Assembly (NCBI RefSeq): GCF_021032705.1
Contig: NZ_JAHVXI010000001.1
Coordinates: forward strand, 186,001 to 250,000
Reading direction: 5' to 3'
Source: Psychroserpens luteolus
Lineage (GTDB): Bacteria; Bacteroidota; Bacteroidia; Flavobacteriales; Flavobacteriaceae
Length of the DNA: 64,000 nt
Part shown: piece after piece, positions 34,351 to 42,626 of the stretch
How positions within the stretch are numbered: position 1 is the first letter of the stretch
Layout: each line of letters begins with the position of its first letter
Program-made: the position numbers and the translations under genes
The notes under the pieces: generated by a model
Told to the model about the DNA's origin: nothing
Seen by the model: only the letters and a program-made list of their open reading frames with translations
Databases searched by the model: none

Positions 34351-35123
34351 GCTTTGGATGTATAATGCTCTTGAAGTAGTTGTGCAGCAACGCTTATTGC
34401 TATTTCTTTAGGTGTATTCCCTCCAATTTCCAATCCTATCGGACAAACAACATCACGCATTCCTGCTTCGATATTCATCTCTTTAATAAGCATATTATTA
34501 AAACGCACTCGTTTCGTTTTACTTCCTATTAAACCCAAAAACCGGGTTTCATTCTGCAAAGCCATTGCAATAATCTCGAAGTCGATGGAATGATCATGAG
34601 TTAGCACCAAGACATAACAATTGTTTCCCCATCTAACCAGATCTCTAAACGTCTTAAAATCATCTATATTAACTTGACAAAGGGTAATACTTTCATCTAG
34701 CGTTGAATTTTTAAACCAGTCATGACGAGAATCGATAAGATATACTTCAAAAGGTGTATCTACTAAAATCTTAGCAATTTCGTGTCCGATATGACCTGCT
34801 CCAAATAAAAATAATTCTGGTGATTGATTCATAGGTTCTATAATAAATTCAACTTTTCCTCCACAGCATTGTTCAAACTCTGGTCCTAAGGTGTAACTCG
34901 ATTCAATAATTTTATTTTCACGAAGTGCATTTATAGCTTCATCAATAGCTAAAAACTCCAACTTCCCTCCTCCTATGGTACCGTGAACCACATTATCGTT
35001 AGTAATTATCATTCGAGAGCCAACAACGCAAGGTGTTGATCCTAAGCATTTTGTAACAGTCACCAAAGCAACAGGTTGTTGCTTAGTTTTAAATTCTGAT
35101 AATAGTGTAATCCAGTTCTTCAT
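34347..35123 (-). CDS. xdhC: Xanthine dehydrogenase maturation factor XdhC
   Basis: A 258-residue XdhC, which binds the molybdenum cofactor, supports its sulfuration and delivers it to XdhB. It shows GSTPCVVGSRMIITND, GTIGGGKLEFLAIDEA, LGPEFEQCCGGKVEF with the CC pair, and a C-terminal Rossmann part (FLFGAGHIGHEIAK, GLIGSKTKRVRF). This form is closer to classic XdhC than the 340-residue relative at 22391. It is on the strand opposite to guaD-xdhAB and ends four bases into the membrane protein gene. Confidence 0.92.
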   Translation of the reverse strand: MKNWITLLSEFKTKQQPVALVTVTKCLGSTPCVVGSRMIITNDNVVHGTIGGGKLEFLAIDEAINALRENKIIESSYTLGPEFEQCCGGKVEFIIEPMNQSPELFLFGAGHIGHEIAKILVDTPFEVYLIDSRHDWFKNSTLDESITLCQVNIDDFKTFRDLVRWGNNCYVLVLTHDHSIDFEIIAMALQNETRFLGLIGSKTKRVRFNNMLIKEMNIEAGMRDVVCPIGLEIGGNTPKEIAISVAAQLLQEHYTSKA

Positions 35124-35222
35124 TATTGACCTAAAGCGCGTTTAAAAGTAAGACTTTTTTGCTGTAAACCATATTTGAATTTTGTCTTGAAAAATAAATT
35201 AGCTTTCTGGTAAATTTTCTGT

Positions 35223-35230
35223 TAAGTTTG
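35223..35230 (+). promoter_or_regulatory. Candidate -7 box of the arsenosugar operon
   Basis: TAAGTTTG fits TAnnTTTG exactly. It lies 72 bases upstream of the first gene of the arsenosugar set, in the 179-base divergent region between it and xdhC. No well-spaced -33 TTG is visible. Confidence 0.4.
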
Positions 35231-35302
35231 ATAATTAATTGCGACAAAAACTCGACATCTATTTTTTACGTAGATAAGATAACCCTGTGAAATTTTAAAA
35301 AC

Positions 35303-35638
35303 ATGTCAAAAACATATTACGATCCAGCAGATTTAAGAAAGTTTGGGAAAATCACCGAATGGAGTGAAGAACTTGGTAATAAATTCTTCGAATACTATGG
35401 AAAAGTTTTTGAAGAAGGGGCGCTCTCAGCTCGTGAAAAATCGTTGATTGCCTTAGCTGTTGCACATACTGAACAATGTCCATATTGTATTGATGCTTAC
35501 ACAAAAGATGGTCTTCAAAGAGGTGTTACCAAAGAAGAAATGATGGAAGCTATTCATGTTGGAGCTGCAATAAAAAGTGGTGCCACTCTAGTGCATGGTG
35601 TGCAGATGATGAATAAAGTAAATAAATTAGACGGTTAA
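35303..35638 (+). CDS. Arsenosugar-cluster CMD/peroxidase-like protein
   Basis: A 111-residue carboxymuconolactone-decarboxylase/AhpD-fold protein with the redox pair CPYC (residues 57-60) in AHTEQCPYCIDAYTK. This subfamily is found with ArsM and ArsS in arsenosugar biosynthesis clusters and is annotated as peroxidase-like. Its reaction there is unproven. It might handle thiol or arsenic redox chemistry, for example reduction of methylated arsenic(V) to arsenic(III) species. It lies 6 bases before arsS. Confidence 0.88.
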   Translation: MSKTYYDPADLRKFGKITEWSEELGNKFFEYYGKVFEEGALSAREKSLIALAVAHTEQCPYCIDAYTKDGLQRGVTKEEMMEAIHVGAAIKSGATLVHGVQMMNKVNKLDG

Positions 35639-35644
35639 TTGTAA

Positions 35645-36709
35645 ATGACGAAATTAAAGACCCAATCCCTTCATAAAAAAGGAAGCGACTTAGCTCAAAG
35701 TAATAGACAGCTAGAGATTTTATCTAATGGAATTTTCCAAAATGGAGAATTACCTACATTTAAAGATAAGATTTCTGAGACAAGTCAATTTCCTTTAAAA
35801 GCAAAAAAATTAGAAATTTTACAGATTAATGTTGGTTACATGTGTAATCAGGTTTGTGAGCATTGCCATGTCGATGCTGGCCCAGATCGAAAAGAAATCA
35901 TGACGCGCGAGACTATGCAACAATGTTTGGAGGTGATTAAAAATTCTGGTGCACATACCTTAGATTTAACTGGAGGTGCTCCAGAAATGAATCCTGATTT
36001 TAGATGGTTTGTTGAAGAAGCGGCCAAAGTTGGAATCAAAGATTTTATTGTACGTTCTAACTTGACGATTATTCGCGCCAATAAAAAATATTACGATTTA
36101 CCTGAATTCTTTAAAAAGCACAATGTTCATGTCGTGAGTTCTATGCCACATTGGACACGTGGAAAGACTGATAAACAGCGTGGAGATGGTGTTTTTGACA
36201 AATCAATTAAAGCCTTACAAGAGCTGAATGCTGTTGGGTATGGAATGCCAGACAGTAATTTACGATTAGACTTGGTTTACAATCCATCTGGGGCGTTTTT
36301 ACCAGGAGACCAAATGGCGATGGAAAAAGATTTCAAAAAGGCTTTAATGGAAGATTTCGCAATACAATTTCACAATCTCTTTGCCATTACCAATTTACCG
36401 ATCTCAAGATTTCTTGACTATTTAATTGCTTCAGAAAACTATGAAGATTATATGTATCAATTGGTTGATGCTTACAATCCTGCTGCAGTTGCCAATGTGA
36501 TGTGTACCAATACGTTATCTGTGAGTTGGGATGGTTACTTATATGACTGTGATTTCAATCAAATGCTTGAATTACCTGTAAATAGTAAAGCCAAGCATAT
36601 TTCAGAATTTAATGAAGAATTACTAGAAGGTAGAAACATTGTTATTTCACAACACTGCTATGGTTGCACTGCTGGTGCAGGAAGTAGTTGTCAAGGTGTC
36701 GTAGCTTAA
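35645..36709 (+). CDS. arsS: Radical SAM enzyme ArsS of arsenosugar biosynthesis
   Basis: A 354-residue radical SAM protein with the cluster motif C67-C71-C74 (CNQVCEHC) and the typical ArsS following block VDAGPDRKEIM. The C-terminal part carries further conserved cysteines (MCTNTLSVSWDGYLYDCDF; CYGCTAGAGSSCQG). Characterised ArsS adds a 5'-deoxyadenosyl group from SAM to dimethylarsenic, giving a 5'-deoxy-5'-dimethylarsinoyl adenosine. Its place between the CMD protein and a DUF2064 transferase, with ArsM nearby, supports this role. It precedes the next gene by 3 bases. Confidence 0.93.
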   Translation: MTKLKTQSLHKKGSDLAQSNRQLEILSNGIFQNGELPTFKDKISETSQFPLKAKKLEILQINVGYMCNQVCEHCHVDAGPDRKEIMTRETMQQCLEVIKNSGAHTLDLTGGAPEMNPDFRWFVEEAAKVGIKDFIVRSNLTIIRANKKYYDLPEFFKKHNVHVVSSMPHWTRGKTDKQRGDGVFDKSIKALQELNAVGYGMPDSNLRLDLVYNPSGAFLPGDQMAMEKDFKKALMEDFAIQFHNLFAITNLPISRFLDYLIASENYEDYMYQLVDAYNPAAVANVMCTNTLSVSWDGYLYDCDFNQMLELPVNSKAKHISEFNEELLEGRNIVISQHCYGCTAGAGSSCQGVVA

Positions 36710-36712
36710 TAT

Positions 36713-37390
36713 ATGAACAATAAAACAGCCATATTAATCTTTGCAAATACTGCCAAATTTGAAGCGGCACAAAAACCATTTCAATCGTCGGAAGTCTTAT
36801 TTGATGCGTTCAATGCTCAAACCTTAAAGATTGTTGAGCGTGCTGGTTTGCCTTATTTTCATTCGTCTGAAAAAAACCAAATTGGCTCAACCTTTGGCGA
36901 ACGTTTCACTAATGCCATTCAATCTGTTTATGAAAAAGGGTTTGACACCATTATCGCTATTGGAAATGACACACCTCACCTACAAACAAAACACATTCTA
37001 AAAGCTGTTCAACAATTAGAACAGAATGATGTTGTTTTAGGACCTTCTAAAGATGGTGGTTTTTACTTGATGGGATTAAAACAATCTAATTTTAATGTTG
37101 AAACATTCTTGAAATTACCATGGCAAACATCTCGATTAAACCAAAGTATTTCAAGATTAATTCGTTCCAAAAAAGTAAATCTATATTACTTAGAAACACT
37201 TTCAGATATCGATAAAACTTCAGATATCAAAGCTATTATGAATAGGTTTGAACGTATTTCTAATGACCTAAAACAACTTTTAAAAACATACATTTCCATA
37301 GAAAAAAGGATTTATTACACTTCAATAAACCTTGTTTCAATACTAAGTAGAGACACCTATTTTAATAAAGGTTCGCCTAGCTTAGTTTAG
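36713..37390 (+). CDS. DUF2064 (TIGR04282-like) nucleotidyl/glycosyl transferase, first copy
   Basis: A 225-residue protein of the DUF2064 family, which has a GT-A-like fold. It shows AILIFANTA at the start, TIIAIGNDTPHL as the DxD-like region near residue 82, and VVLGPSKDGGFYLMGLK near 110. It differs from the second copy at 39030 by carrying a C-terminal tail of roughly 35 residues with basic residues. Members near arsM and arsS are proposed to glycosylate or activate the arsenic-containing ribose. The donor is unknown. Nothing but a 120-base gap with a weak hairpin separates it from arsM. Confidence 0.82.
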   Translation: MNNKTAILIFANTAKFEAAQKPFQSSEVLFDAFNAQTLKIVERAGLPYFHSSEKNQIGSTFGERFTNAIQSVYEKGFDTIIAIGNDTPHLQTKHILKAVQQLEQNDVVLGPSKDGGFYLMGLKQSNFNVETFLKLPWQTSRLNQSISRLIRSKKVNLYYLETLSDIDKTSDIKAIMNRFERISNDLKQLLKTYISIEKRIYYTSINLVSILSRDTYFNKGSPSLV

Positions 37391-37510
37391 AATACCTTAC
37401 CCTTAGATTTTAAAATATTGCTTCTTCATTCATAACGAAGAAAAGCGATTGAATAATTATAAATAAAATTTTGTGTCACATTACGACCCTATTAAAAATA
37501 CAATTGAACT

Positions 37511-38479
37511 ATGAGTTACTTAGAAACTACACATGACGTCTATAAAGAAGCTGCTTTAACACCAGATGTTGGATTATGCTGCACGACCAACCCTATTTGG
37601 GAATTACCAGGCTTAAAAATCCCAAGAATAATGCAAGAAATGAATTACGGTTGTGGTAGTACTGTACATGCAAGAGATTTATCTAATAACCCAAAAATGC
37701 TATATGTTGGTGTTGGAGGTGGTATGGAATTATTACAATTTTCATATTTCAACCGACAAAAAAATGGTGTTATTGGTGTTGATGTCGTTGATGAAATGTT
37801 AGAAGCATCAAGAGAAAACTTTAAAATCGCCGAAGAACAAAACAGTTGGTTTAAAAGTGAATTTGTAGATCTAAAAAAAGGAGATGCACTTAATCTACCT
37901 GTTGAAGACAATAGTATAGATGTTGCTGCTCAAAATTGCCTCTTTAATATTTTTAAAGCTGAAGATTTAAAACGTGCCATTGAAGAAATGTATCGCGTTT
38001 TAAAACCTCATGGGCGATTGGTGATGAGTGATCCTACTTGTGAGCAACCTATGAATGAAACACTCAGAAATGATGAGCGTTTACGTGCATTGTGTTTAAG
38101 TGGAAGTCTTCCTATTGCCGACTACGTTAAAGCATTAACAGATGTAGGTTTTGGTACTATAGAAATTAGAGCGCGTAAGCCTTACAGAATTTTGAATCCT
38201 GAAGATTACCCAACTGACGAACTTATCTATATTGAGTCTATTGAAGTGGCAGCAATTAAAGATCCAATGCCCGAAGACGGTCCATGTATTTTTACTGGAA
38301 AAGCTGCTATCTATTTTGGTAAAGAAGATTACTTTGACGACAAAAAAGGCCACATACTTTTAAAGAACCAACCTTTAGCAATTTGTGATAAAACGGCTGC
38401 TGATCTTGCCAATCTTGACAGAAAAGATATATTTATTAGTGAATCAACATTCCATTACGATGGTGGTGGCTGTTGCTAA
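37511..38479 (+). CDS. arsM: Arsenite methyltransferase ArsM (arsenosugar type)
   Basis: A 322-residue SAM-dependent methyltransferase of the arsenosugar ArsM branch. The N-terminal CC (VGLCCTTNP) and Cys residues in SDPTCEQP and RALCLSGSLP are arsenic(III)-binding positions of the family. SAM binding is at MLYVGVGGGMELL and GVDVVDEMLEASRENF. The chain ends in GGGCC, two adjacent cysteines that may bind arsenic as in other arsenic proteins. It converts arsenite to mono- and dimethylarsenicals, the substrate of ArsS. The transcript is shared at least with the rhodanese gene 42 bases later. Confidence 0.93.
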   Translation: MSYLETTHDVYKEAALTPDVGLCCTTNPIWELPGLKIPRIMQEMNYGCGSTVHARDLSNNPKMLYVGVGGGMELLQFSYFNRQKNGVIGVDVVDEMLEASRENFKIAEEQNSWFKSEFVDLKKGDALNLPVEDNSIDVAAQNCLFNIFKAEDLKRAIEEMYRVLKPHGRLVMSDPTCEQPMNETLRNDERLRALCLSGSLPIADYVKALTDVGFGTIEIRARKPYRILNPEDYPTDELIYIESIEVAAIKDPMPEDGPCIFTGKAAIYFGKEDYFDDKKGHILLKNQPLAICDKTAADLANLDRKDIFISESTFHYDGGGCC

Positions 38480-38521
38480 ATAAGAAAGCACTATTCATGA
38501 CTTAAAACGATCTCTTTTTTT

Positions 38522-39037
38522 ATGAGAAAAATAGTAATCTTCATTTTCGCTTTTGTATCATTATCCCTTTATGGGCAAGAAACGCTTGACGACTTACTTA
38601 AGCGTTTTAACAAAAATAATGTCCCATATATTTCAGTTCAAGAATTGGCTATGCCTAAAACAAACGCCATTGTTTTGGATGCCAGAGAACTAGATGAGTT
38701 TAATGTGAGTCACCTTAGAGATGCCATTTATGTAGGCTATGATAATTTTAAATTAAAGACCGTAGAAAAACAAATTCCAAATAAGGATGAAGCCATTGTT
38801 GTCTATTGTACTTTAGGAGTAAGATCTGAGGTGATAGCCAATAGATTAAAAAAAGCAGGATATACTAATGTCAAGAATCTTTTTGGTGGCATTATTGAAT
38901 GGAAAAATAAAAATTTTGATGTTTACAATATCAAAAACAAGGCGACGGATAGTGTTCATGTTTGCTCAAGTTATTGGGGAAAGTGGTTAAAAAAAGGAAA
39001 AAAAGTATATCCAAAAGCATTGAAATCGAATGACTAA
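38522..39037 (+). CDS. Exported rhodanese-domain protein
   Basis: A 171-residue protein with a signal peptide (MRKIVIFIFAF to LYGQ) and a single rhodanese domain (LDARELDEFNVSHLRDA; active loop CTLGVRS with Cys near residue 97; GGIIEWKNK). It should act in the periplasm as a sulfur carrier or thiol redox protein. It lies between arsM and the second DUF2064 gene (8-base overlap), so it belongs to the arsenosugar unit. A role in thio-arsenical chemistry is possible but untested. Confidence 0.85.
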   Translation: MRKIVIFIFAFVSLSLYGQETLDDLLKRFNKNNVPYISVQELAMPKTNAIVLDARELDEFNVSHLRDAIYVGYDNFKLKTVEKQIPNKDEAIVVYCTLGVRSEVIANRLKKAGYTNVKNLFGGIIEWKNKNFDVYNIKNKATDSVHVCSSYWGKWLKKGKKVYPKALKSND

Positions 39038-39641
39038 AAATGCACTAATCGTATTTACCCGAAATCCTGAATTAGGCAAATGCAAAACACGTTTAGCCAA
39101 AACACTTGGAGATCAATCTGCATTGGATATTTACAAATATTTACTTCAACATACGGCTAATGTTGCTAAAGGTGTTCAAGTTGATCGCTACGTGTTTTAT
39201 TCTGTTGACATCAATTATGATGATATCTGGAGTTCTAATTTTTTCAGTAAAAAACTTCAAAAAGGAGAAGATCTTGGTGAGCGCATGGATAATGCGTTTA
39301 AAGAACTGTTAGATTCTGGGTATGAAAAAGTAGTGATTATAGGAAGCGACTTATTAGATTTAAATGAAACAATTATAGAAGAAGCCTTTGTAAAATTAGA
39401 TCATCATGATGTTGTTATTGGTCCTGCTAAGGATGGTGGTTATTACTTACTTGGCATGAAAACACAACACTCAAACCTATTTAAAAACAAAGATTGGGGA
39501 ACCGAAACTGTTCGTCAAGACACATTAGAAGATTTACAAAATAGTAATGTCTACTTACTGAAAGAGTTAAATGATATTGATACTTTTGATGATATGAAAC
39601 ATTACAATCAACTCAAACCATTTTATAAAACTCATGATTAA
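39030..39641 (+). CDS. DUF2064 (TIGR04282) arsenosugar glycosyltransferase, second copy
   Basis: A 203-residue DUF2064 protein: NALIVFTRNPELGKCKTRLA at the start, VVIIGSDLLDL near residue 108, DVVIGPAKDGGYYLLGMK near 130. This is the canonical form of the transferase associated with arsenosugar clusters. It overlaps its neighbours on both sides by 8 bases, showing tight co-translation with the rhodanese and the purine nucleoside phosphorylase. The sugar-nucleotide donor and the acceptor are not known from sequence. Confidence 0.87.
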   Translation: MTKNALIVFTRNPELGKCKTRLAKTLGDQSALDIYKYLLQHTANVAKGVQVDRYVFYSVDINYDDIWSSNFFSKKLQKGEDLGERMDNAFKELLDSGYEKVVIIGSDLLDLNETIIEEAFVKLDHHDVVIGPAKDGGYYLLGMKTQHSNLFKNKDWGTETVRQDTLEDLQNSNVYLLKELNDIDTFDDMKHYNQLKPFYKTHD

Positions 39642-40446
39642 ACTAATAACCGAATCGACAGATTATCTCATATCAAAAGGCTTTGATAATCCAGAAATAG
39701 GAATCATACTTGGTACAGGACTTGGTTTATTAACCCAAGAAATTGAAGTCCTTCATGAAGTAAGCTACAATCATATTCCTAATTTCCCAACAGCTACTGT
39801 AGAATTCCATAAAGGAAAACTTATTTACGGACATCTTGCTGGTAAAAAAGTAGTTGTAATGCAAGGTCGTTTTCATGTTTACGAAGGCTATTCATTACAA
39901 GATGTGACCTATCCCGTTCGAGTTATGGAAAAGCTTGGCATTACAACCTTATTGGTATCTAATGCCTCTGGAGCTATTAACTTAGATTTCAAAAAAGGAG
40001 AATTGATGTTAATTGATGACCATATCAATTTACAAGGCAGTTCTCCTCTAGCATTTAAAGGCGTTGAAGAATTGGGCGAACGTTTTACAGATATGAGTGC
40101 ACCTTATAATCTAGACATAAATGAAAAATTTAAAGCTATAGCAAAAGCTAATAATATCAAATTACATGAAGGTGTTTATGCTAGCGTTGTTGGTCCGCAA
40201 CTAGAAACAAGAGCCGAGTACAGAATGCTTAAAATTATTGGAGCTGATGCTGTTGGTATGAGCACTGTTCCAGAAATTATAGTGGCGAATCATTTGAACT
40301 TAAAAGTAGCTGCCGTATCCGTTTTAACAGATGAATGTGATCCAGACGATTTAAAACCAGTTGATATTGGAGAAATAATCGCCATGGCTGCAAAAGCAGA
40401 ACCTGATATGATTACGCTATTTAAAGAATTAATAAAAACATTGTAG
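39634..40446 (+). CDS. Purine nucleoside phosphorylase in the arsenosugar operon
   Basis: A 270-residue class I (trimeric-type) purine nucleoside phosphorylase. Features include GIILGTGLGLL (phosphate loop, Ser usual position here Thr), VMQGRFHVYEGYS, VSNASGAINLDF, LMLIDDHINL, YASVVGPQLETRAEYRM and GMSTVPE. It cleaves nucleosides with phosphate to base and ribose-1-phosphate. In this operon its likely substrate is the ArsS product, from which loss of adenine would give dimethylarsinoyl-ribose-1-phosphate. Simple purine salvage is the alternative. A strong terminator follows. Confidence 0.9.
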   Translation: MIKLITESTDYLISKGFDNPEIGIILGTGLGLLTQEIEVLHEVSYNHIPNFPTATVEFHKGKLIYGHLAGKKVVVMQGRFHVYEGYSLQDVTYPVRVMEKLGITTLLVSNASGAINLDFKKGELMLIDDHINLQGSSPLAFKGVEELGERFTDMSAPYNLDINEKFKAIAKANNIKLHEGVYASVVGPQLETRAEYRMLKIIGADAVGMSTVPEIIVANHLNLKVAAVSVLTDECDPDDLKPVDIGEIIAMAAKAEPDMITLFKELIKTL

Positions 40447-40466
40447 TTGAATTATCATCTTAAAAT

Positions 40467-40498
40467 AAAAAAGAGCCTCTAAATAGAGGCTCTTTTTT
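40467..40498 (+). terminator. Rho-independent terminator of the arsenosugar unit
   Basis: A 14-base perfect stem with core GAGCCTCT / AGAGGCTC, loop AAAT, followed by a T-run. It lies 20 bases after the phosphorylase stop and closes the unit that starts at 35303. The A-run on the left makes it usable in the reverse direction too. Confidence 0.92.
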
Positions 40499-40571
40499 AA
40501 CATTAAATTCTAAAAATCGCTGTAAGCATGACCTAAGTTTTTCGTCCAAAACAAAATACAAATTGCGAACC

Positions 40572-41687
40572 ATGATTTTAATCCTACTGTTTATTTCTGC
40601 CTGTTTTTTAGCTTATAGTAATGGAGCTAACGATAATTTTAAAGGTGTTGCCACACTCTTTGGAAGCGGAACAACTAATTATAAAAAAGCCATTAACTGG
40701 GCTACAATAACCACATTTTCTGGATCTGTTGCAGCCATTTTTTTTGCCAATGCGTTAGTAAAAAACTTTTCTGGCAAAGGATTAGTTCCAAACGAGTTAA
40801 TAACCATGCCTATTTTTGCCATATCAATTGCATTTGGCGCTGCTTTAACGGTATTTATAGCCACAAAAATAGGAATGCCTATATCAACAACGCATAGTTT
40901 AGTAGGTGCTTTATTTGGGGCCGGAGTTATGGCAGTTGGTTCTCAGTTTAATTTTGCAAAACTTGGAGGCACTTTTTTAATGCCTTTAATTGTAAGTCCG
41001 TTAATGGCAGCAGTTATTAGTTTAATTGCTTATCTCATCTTTAGATTTTTTAGGAAACGACTAGGAGTTACAAAAAAAACAAGCCTTAATATTCATGAAA
41101 AACAAATTTCAAGTGTTGCTTCGCTTAACATGGATAATGGAGCTACATTAAAAACAAAGAAAACTATTGAGGCTACAATTCAAAATAAAATAGAGACCTA
41201 TGATGGTCAAATTTTTGGACTAAGTTCTCAAAAAGTTTTAGATACTTTGCATTATTTAAGCGCTGGAGTTGTAAGCTTTGCTCGAGGTTTAAATGACACT
41301 CCAAAAATTGTTGGATTGCTATTAATTATTAATGCTGTAGACATAAAATGGAGCATGATTATAATTGCTATTATTATGGCCATTGGAGGATTGCTTAATG
41401 CTAAGAAAGTTGGTGTAACTATGAGTAAAAAGATAACACCAATGAATTCAGGTCAAGGATTTACAGCAAACATGGTAACAGGTCTATTAGTAACAACTGC
41501 AAGTGTACATGGTTTGCCTGTATCGACGACGCATGTTTCTGTTGGTTCTATTTTTGGAATTGGAAGCGTTACAAAAAAAGCCGATTATAAAATGATTGGT
41601 AAAATATTATTATCTTGGTTGCTAACACTTCCAATAGCTGCTATTGTAAGTGGTTTATTATTCAAGTTATTAGAAACACTTTCTTAA
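40572..41687 (+). CDS. PiT-family inorganic phosphate permease
   Basis: A 371-residue PiT transporter with the duplicated signature YSNGANDNFKGVATLFGS and FARGLNDTPKIVG plus paired PISTTHS / PVSTTHV motifs, and about ten membrane segments. I chose ATG 40572. A TTG nine bases upstream is possible. PiT carries phosphate by proton or sodium symport, and arsenate is a known analogue that enters by the same route. Placed between two sets of arsenosugar genes, it may be the entry path for arsenate or supply phosphate for nucleoside phosphorolysis. Confidence 0.92.
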   Translation: MILILLFISACFLAYSNGANDNFKGVATLFGSGTTNYKKAINWATITTFSGSVAAIFFANALVKNFSGKGLVPNELITMPIFAISIAFGAALTVFIATKIGMPISTTHSLVGALFGAGVMAVGSQFNFAKLGGTFLMPLIVSPLMAAVISLIAYLIFRFFRKRLGVTKKTSLNIHEKQISSVASLNMDNGATLKTKKTIEATIQNKIETYDGQIFGLSSQKVLDTLHYLSAGVVSFARGLNDTPKIVGLLLIINAVDIKWSMIIIAIIMAIGGLLNAKKVGVTMSKKITPMNSGQGFTANMVTGLLVTTASVHGLPVSTTHVSVGSIFGIGSVTKKADYKMIGKILLSWLLTLPIAAIVSGLLFKLLETLS

Positions 41688-41691
41688 TTAC

Positions 41692-42585
41692 CTGCCTATC
41701 GAAAAGTATATTGATATTATTGCAAATTCTTATTCTGGCTACTGGAATTACCTTAAAAATGAAATTCTTCTTCAAAACAATTGGGATAATTATTTTTATG
41801 GGTTAATTGCTATTTCTCTTATTGTTTGGGTGTTGGAAATTGCTTTTCCTTGGCGAAAGGATCAAGCTTTGTTCCGAAAAGATTTTTGGCTGGACACCTT
41901 CTATATGTTCTTCAATTTTTTTCTTCTGAATTTACTCGTATTTATGGCCTTATCAAATACAGCTTCTGCTCTTTTTGATGATGTTTTAGGATTAATAGGT
42001 CTATCCGTTTCTAATTTTCAACTCTTTGATGTTGACGATCTACCAAAGTGGCTTGGTCTATTCATCTTTTTTATTGTTAGTGATTTTGTACAGTGGAATA
42101 CTCATCGTTTGTTGCATCGCGTACCTTTATTATGGAATTTCCATAAAGTACATCACTCTGTAAAAGAAATGGGGTTTGCAGCACACTTACGCTACCATTG
42201 GATGGAACCTGTGGTATACAAATCGTTGCTTTACGTACCTATAGCAATCATTGGTGGATTTGATGCCAAAGATGTGGCCATAGTTCATTTTTTCGCCATC
42301 GCCATTGGTCATCTTAACCATGCTAACCTTGGTTGGGACTATGGTATATTCAAATACGTTTTCAATAATCCGAAGATGCATATCTGGCATCATGCCAAAG
42401 AACTTCCTAAACATGTTAGGTTTGGTGTAAACTACGGACTAACATTAAGTATTTGGGATTATATCTTCAAAACGAACTATGTACCTCACAATGGAAGAGA
42501 TATTGAACTCGGCTTTGATGGTGACGAAGAATTCCCAAAAGATTTTTTTCAACAAGAATTATATCCACTTAAAACCAAAAGTTAA
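41692..42585 (+). CDS. Sterol desaturase/fatty acid hydroxylase family membrane protein
   Basis: A di-iron membrane hydroxylase. Histidine clusters are HRLLH, HKVHHS and HIWHH, in the usual order. It should hydroxylate or desaturate a lipid. The usual start candidates are late: GTG 41830 gives 251 residues but begins inside the first helix. In the same frame an open stretch goes back to the end of the phosphate permease gene and encodes a family-like start (YSGYWNYLKNEILLQNNWDN, then a helix into VLEIAFPWRK). I therefore place the start at CTG 41692, four bases after the permease stop. The exact initiation codon is uncertain. Confidence 0.78.
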   Translation: MPIEKYIDIIANSYSGYWNYLKNEILLQNNWDNYFYGLIAISLIVWVLEIAFPWRKDQALFRKDFWLDTFYMFFNFFLLNLLVFMALSNTASALFDDVLGLIGLSVSNFQLFDVDDLPKWLGLFIFFIVSDFVQWNTHRLLHRVPLLWNFHKVHHSVKEMGFAAHLRYHWMEPVVYKSLLYVPIAIIGGFDAKDVAIVHFFAIAIGHLNHANLGWDYGIFKYVFNNPKMHIWHHAKELPKHVRFGVNYGLTLSIWDYIFKTNYVPHNGRDIELGFDGDEEFPKDFFQQELYPLKTKS

Positions 42586-42626
42586 AAATTGTCGTAAGTG
42601 TTTATAATGAACATTAAAACTGAAAC

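Noticed and set aside
37422-37443. Possible terminator hairpin TTCTTC/GAAGAA before arsM
   Set aside because: A short six-base stem with a nine-base loop, weak and without a T-run, so not counted as a terminator.
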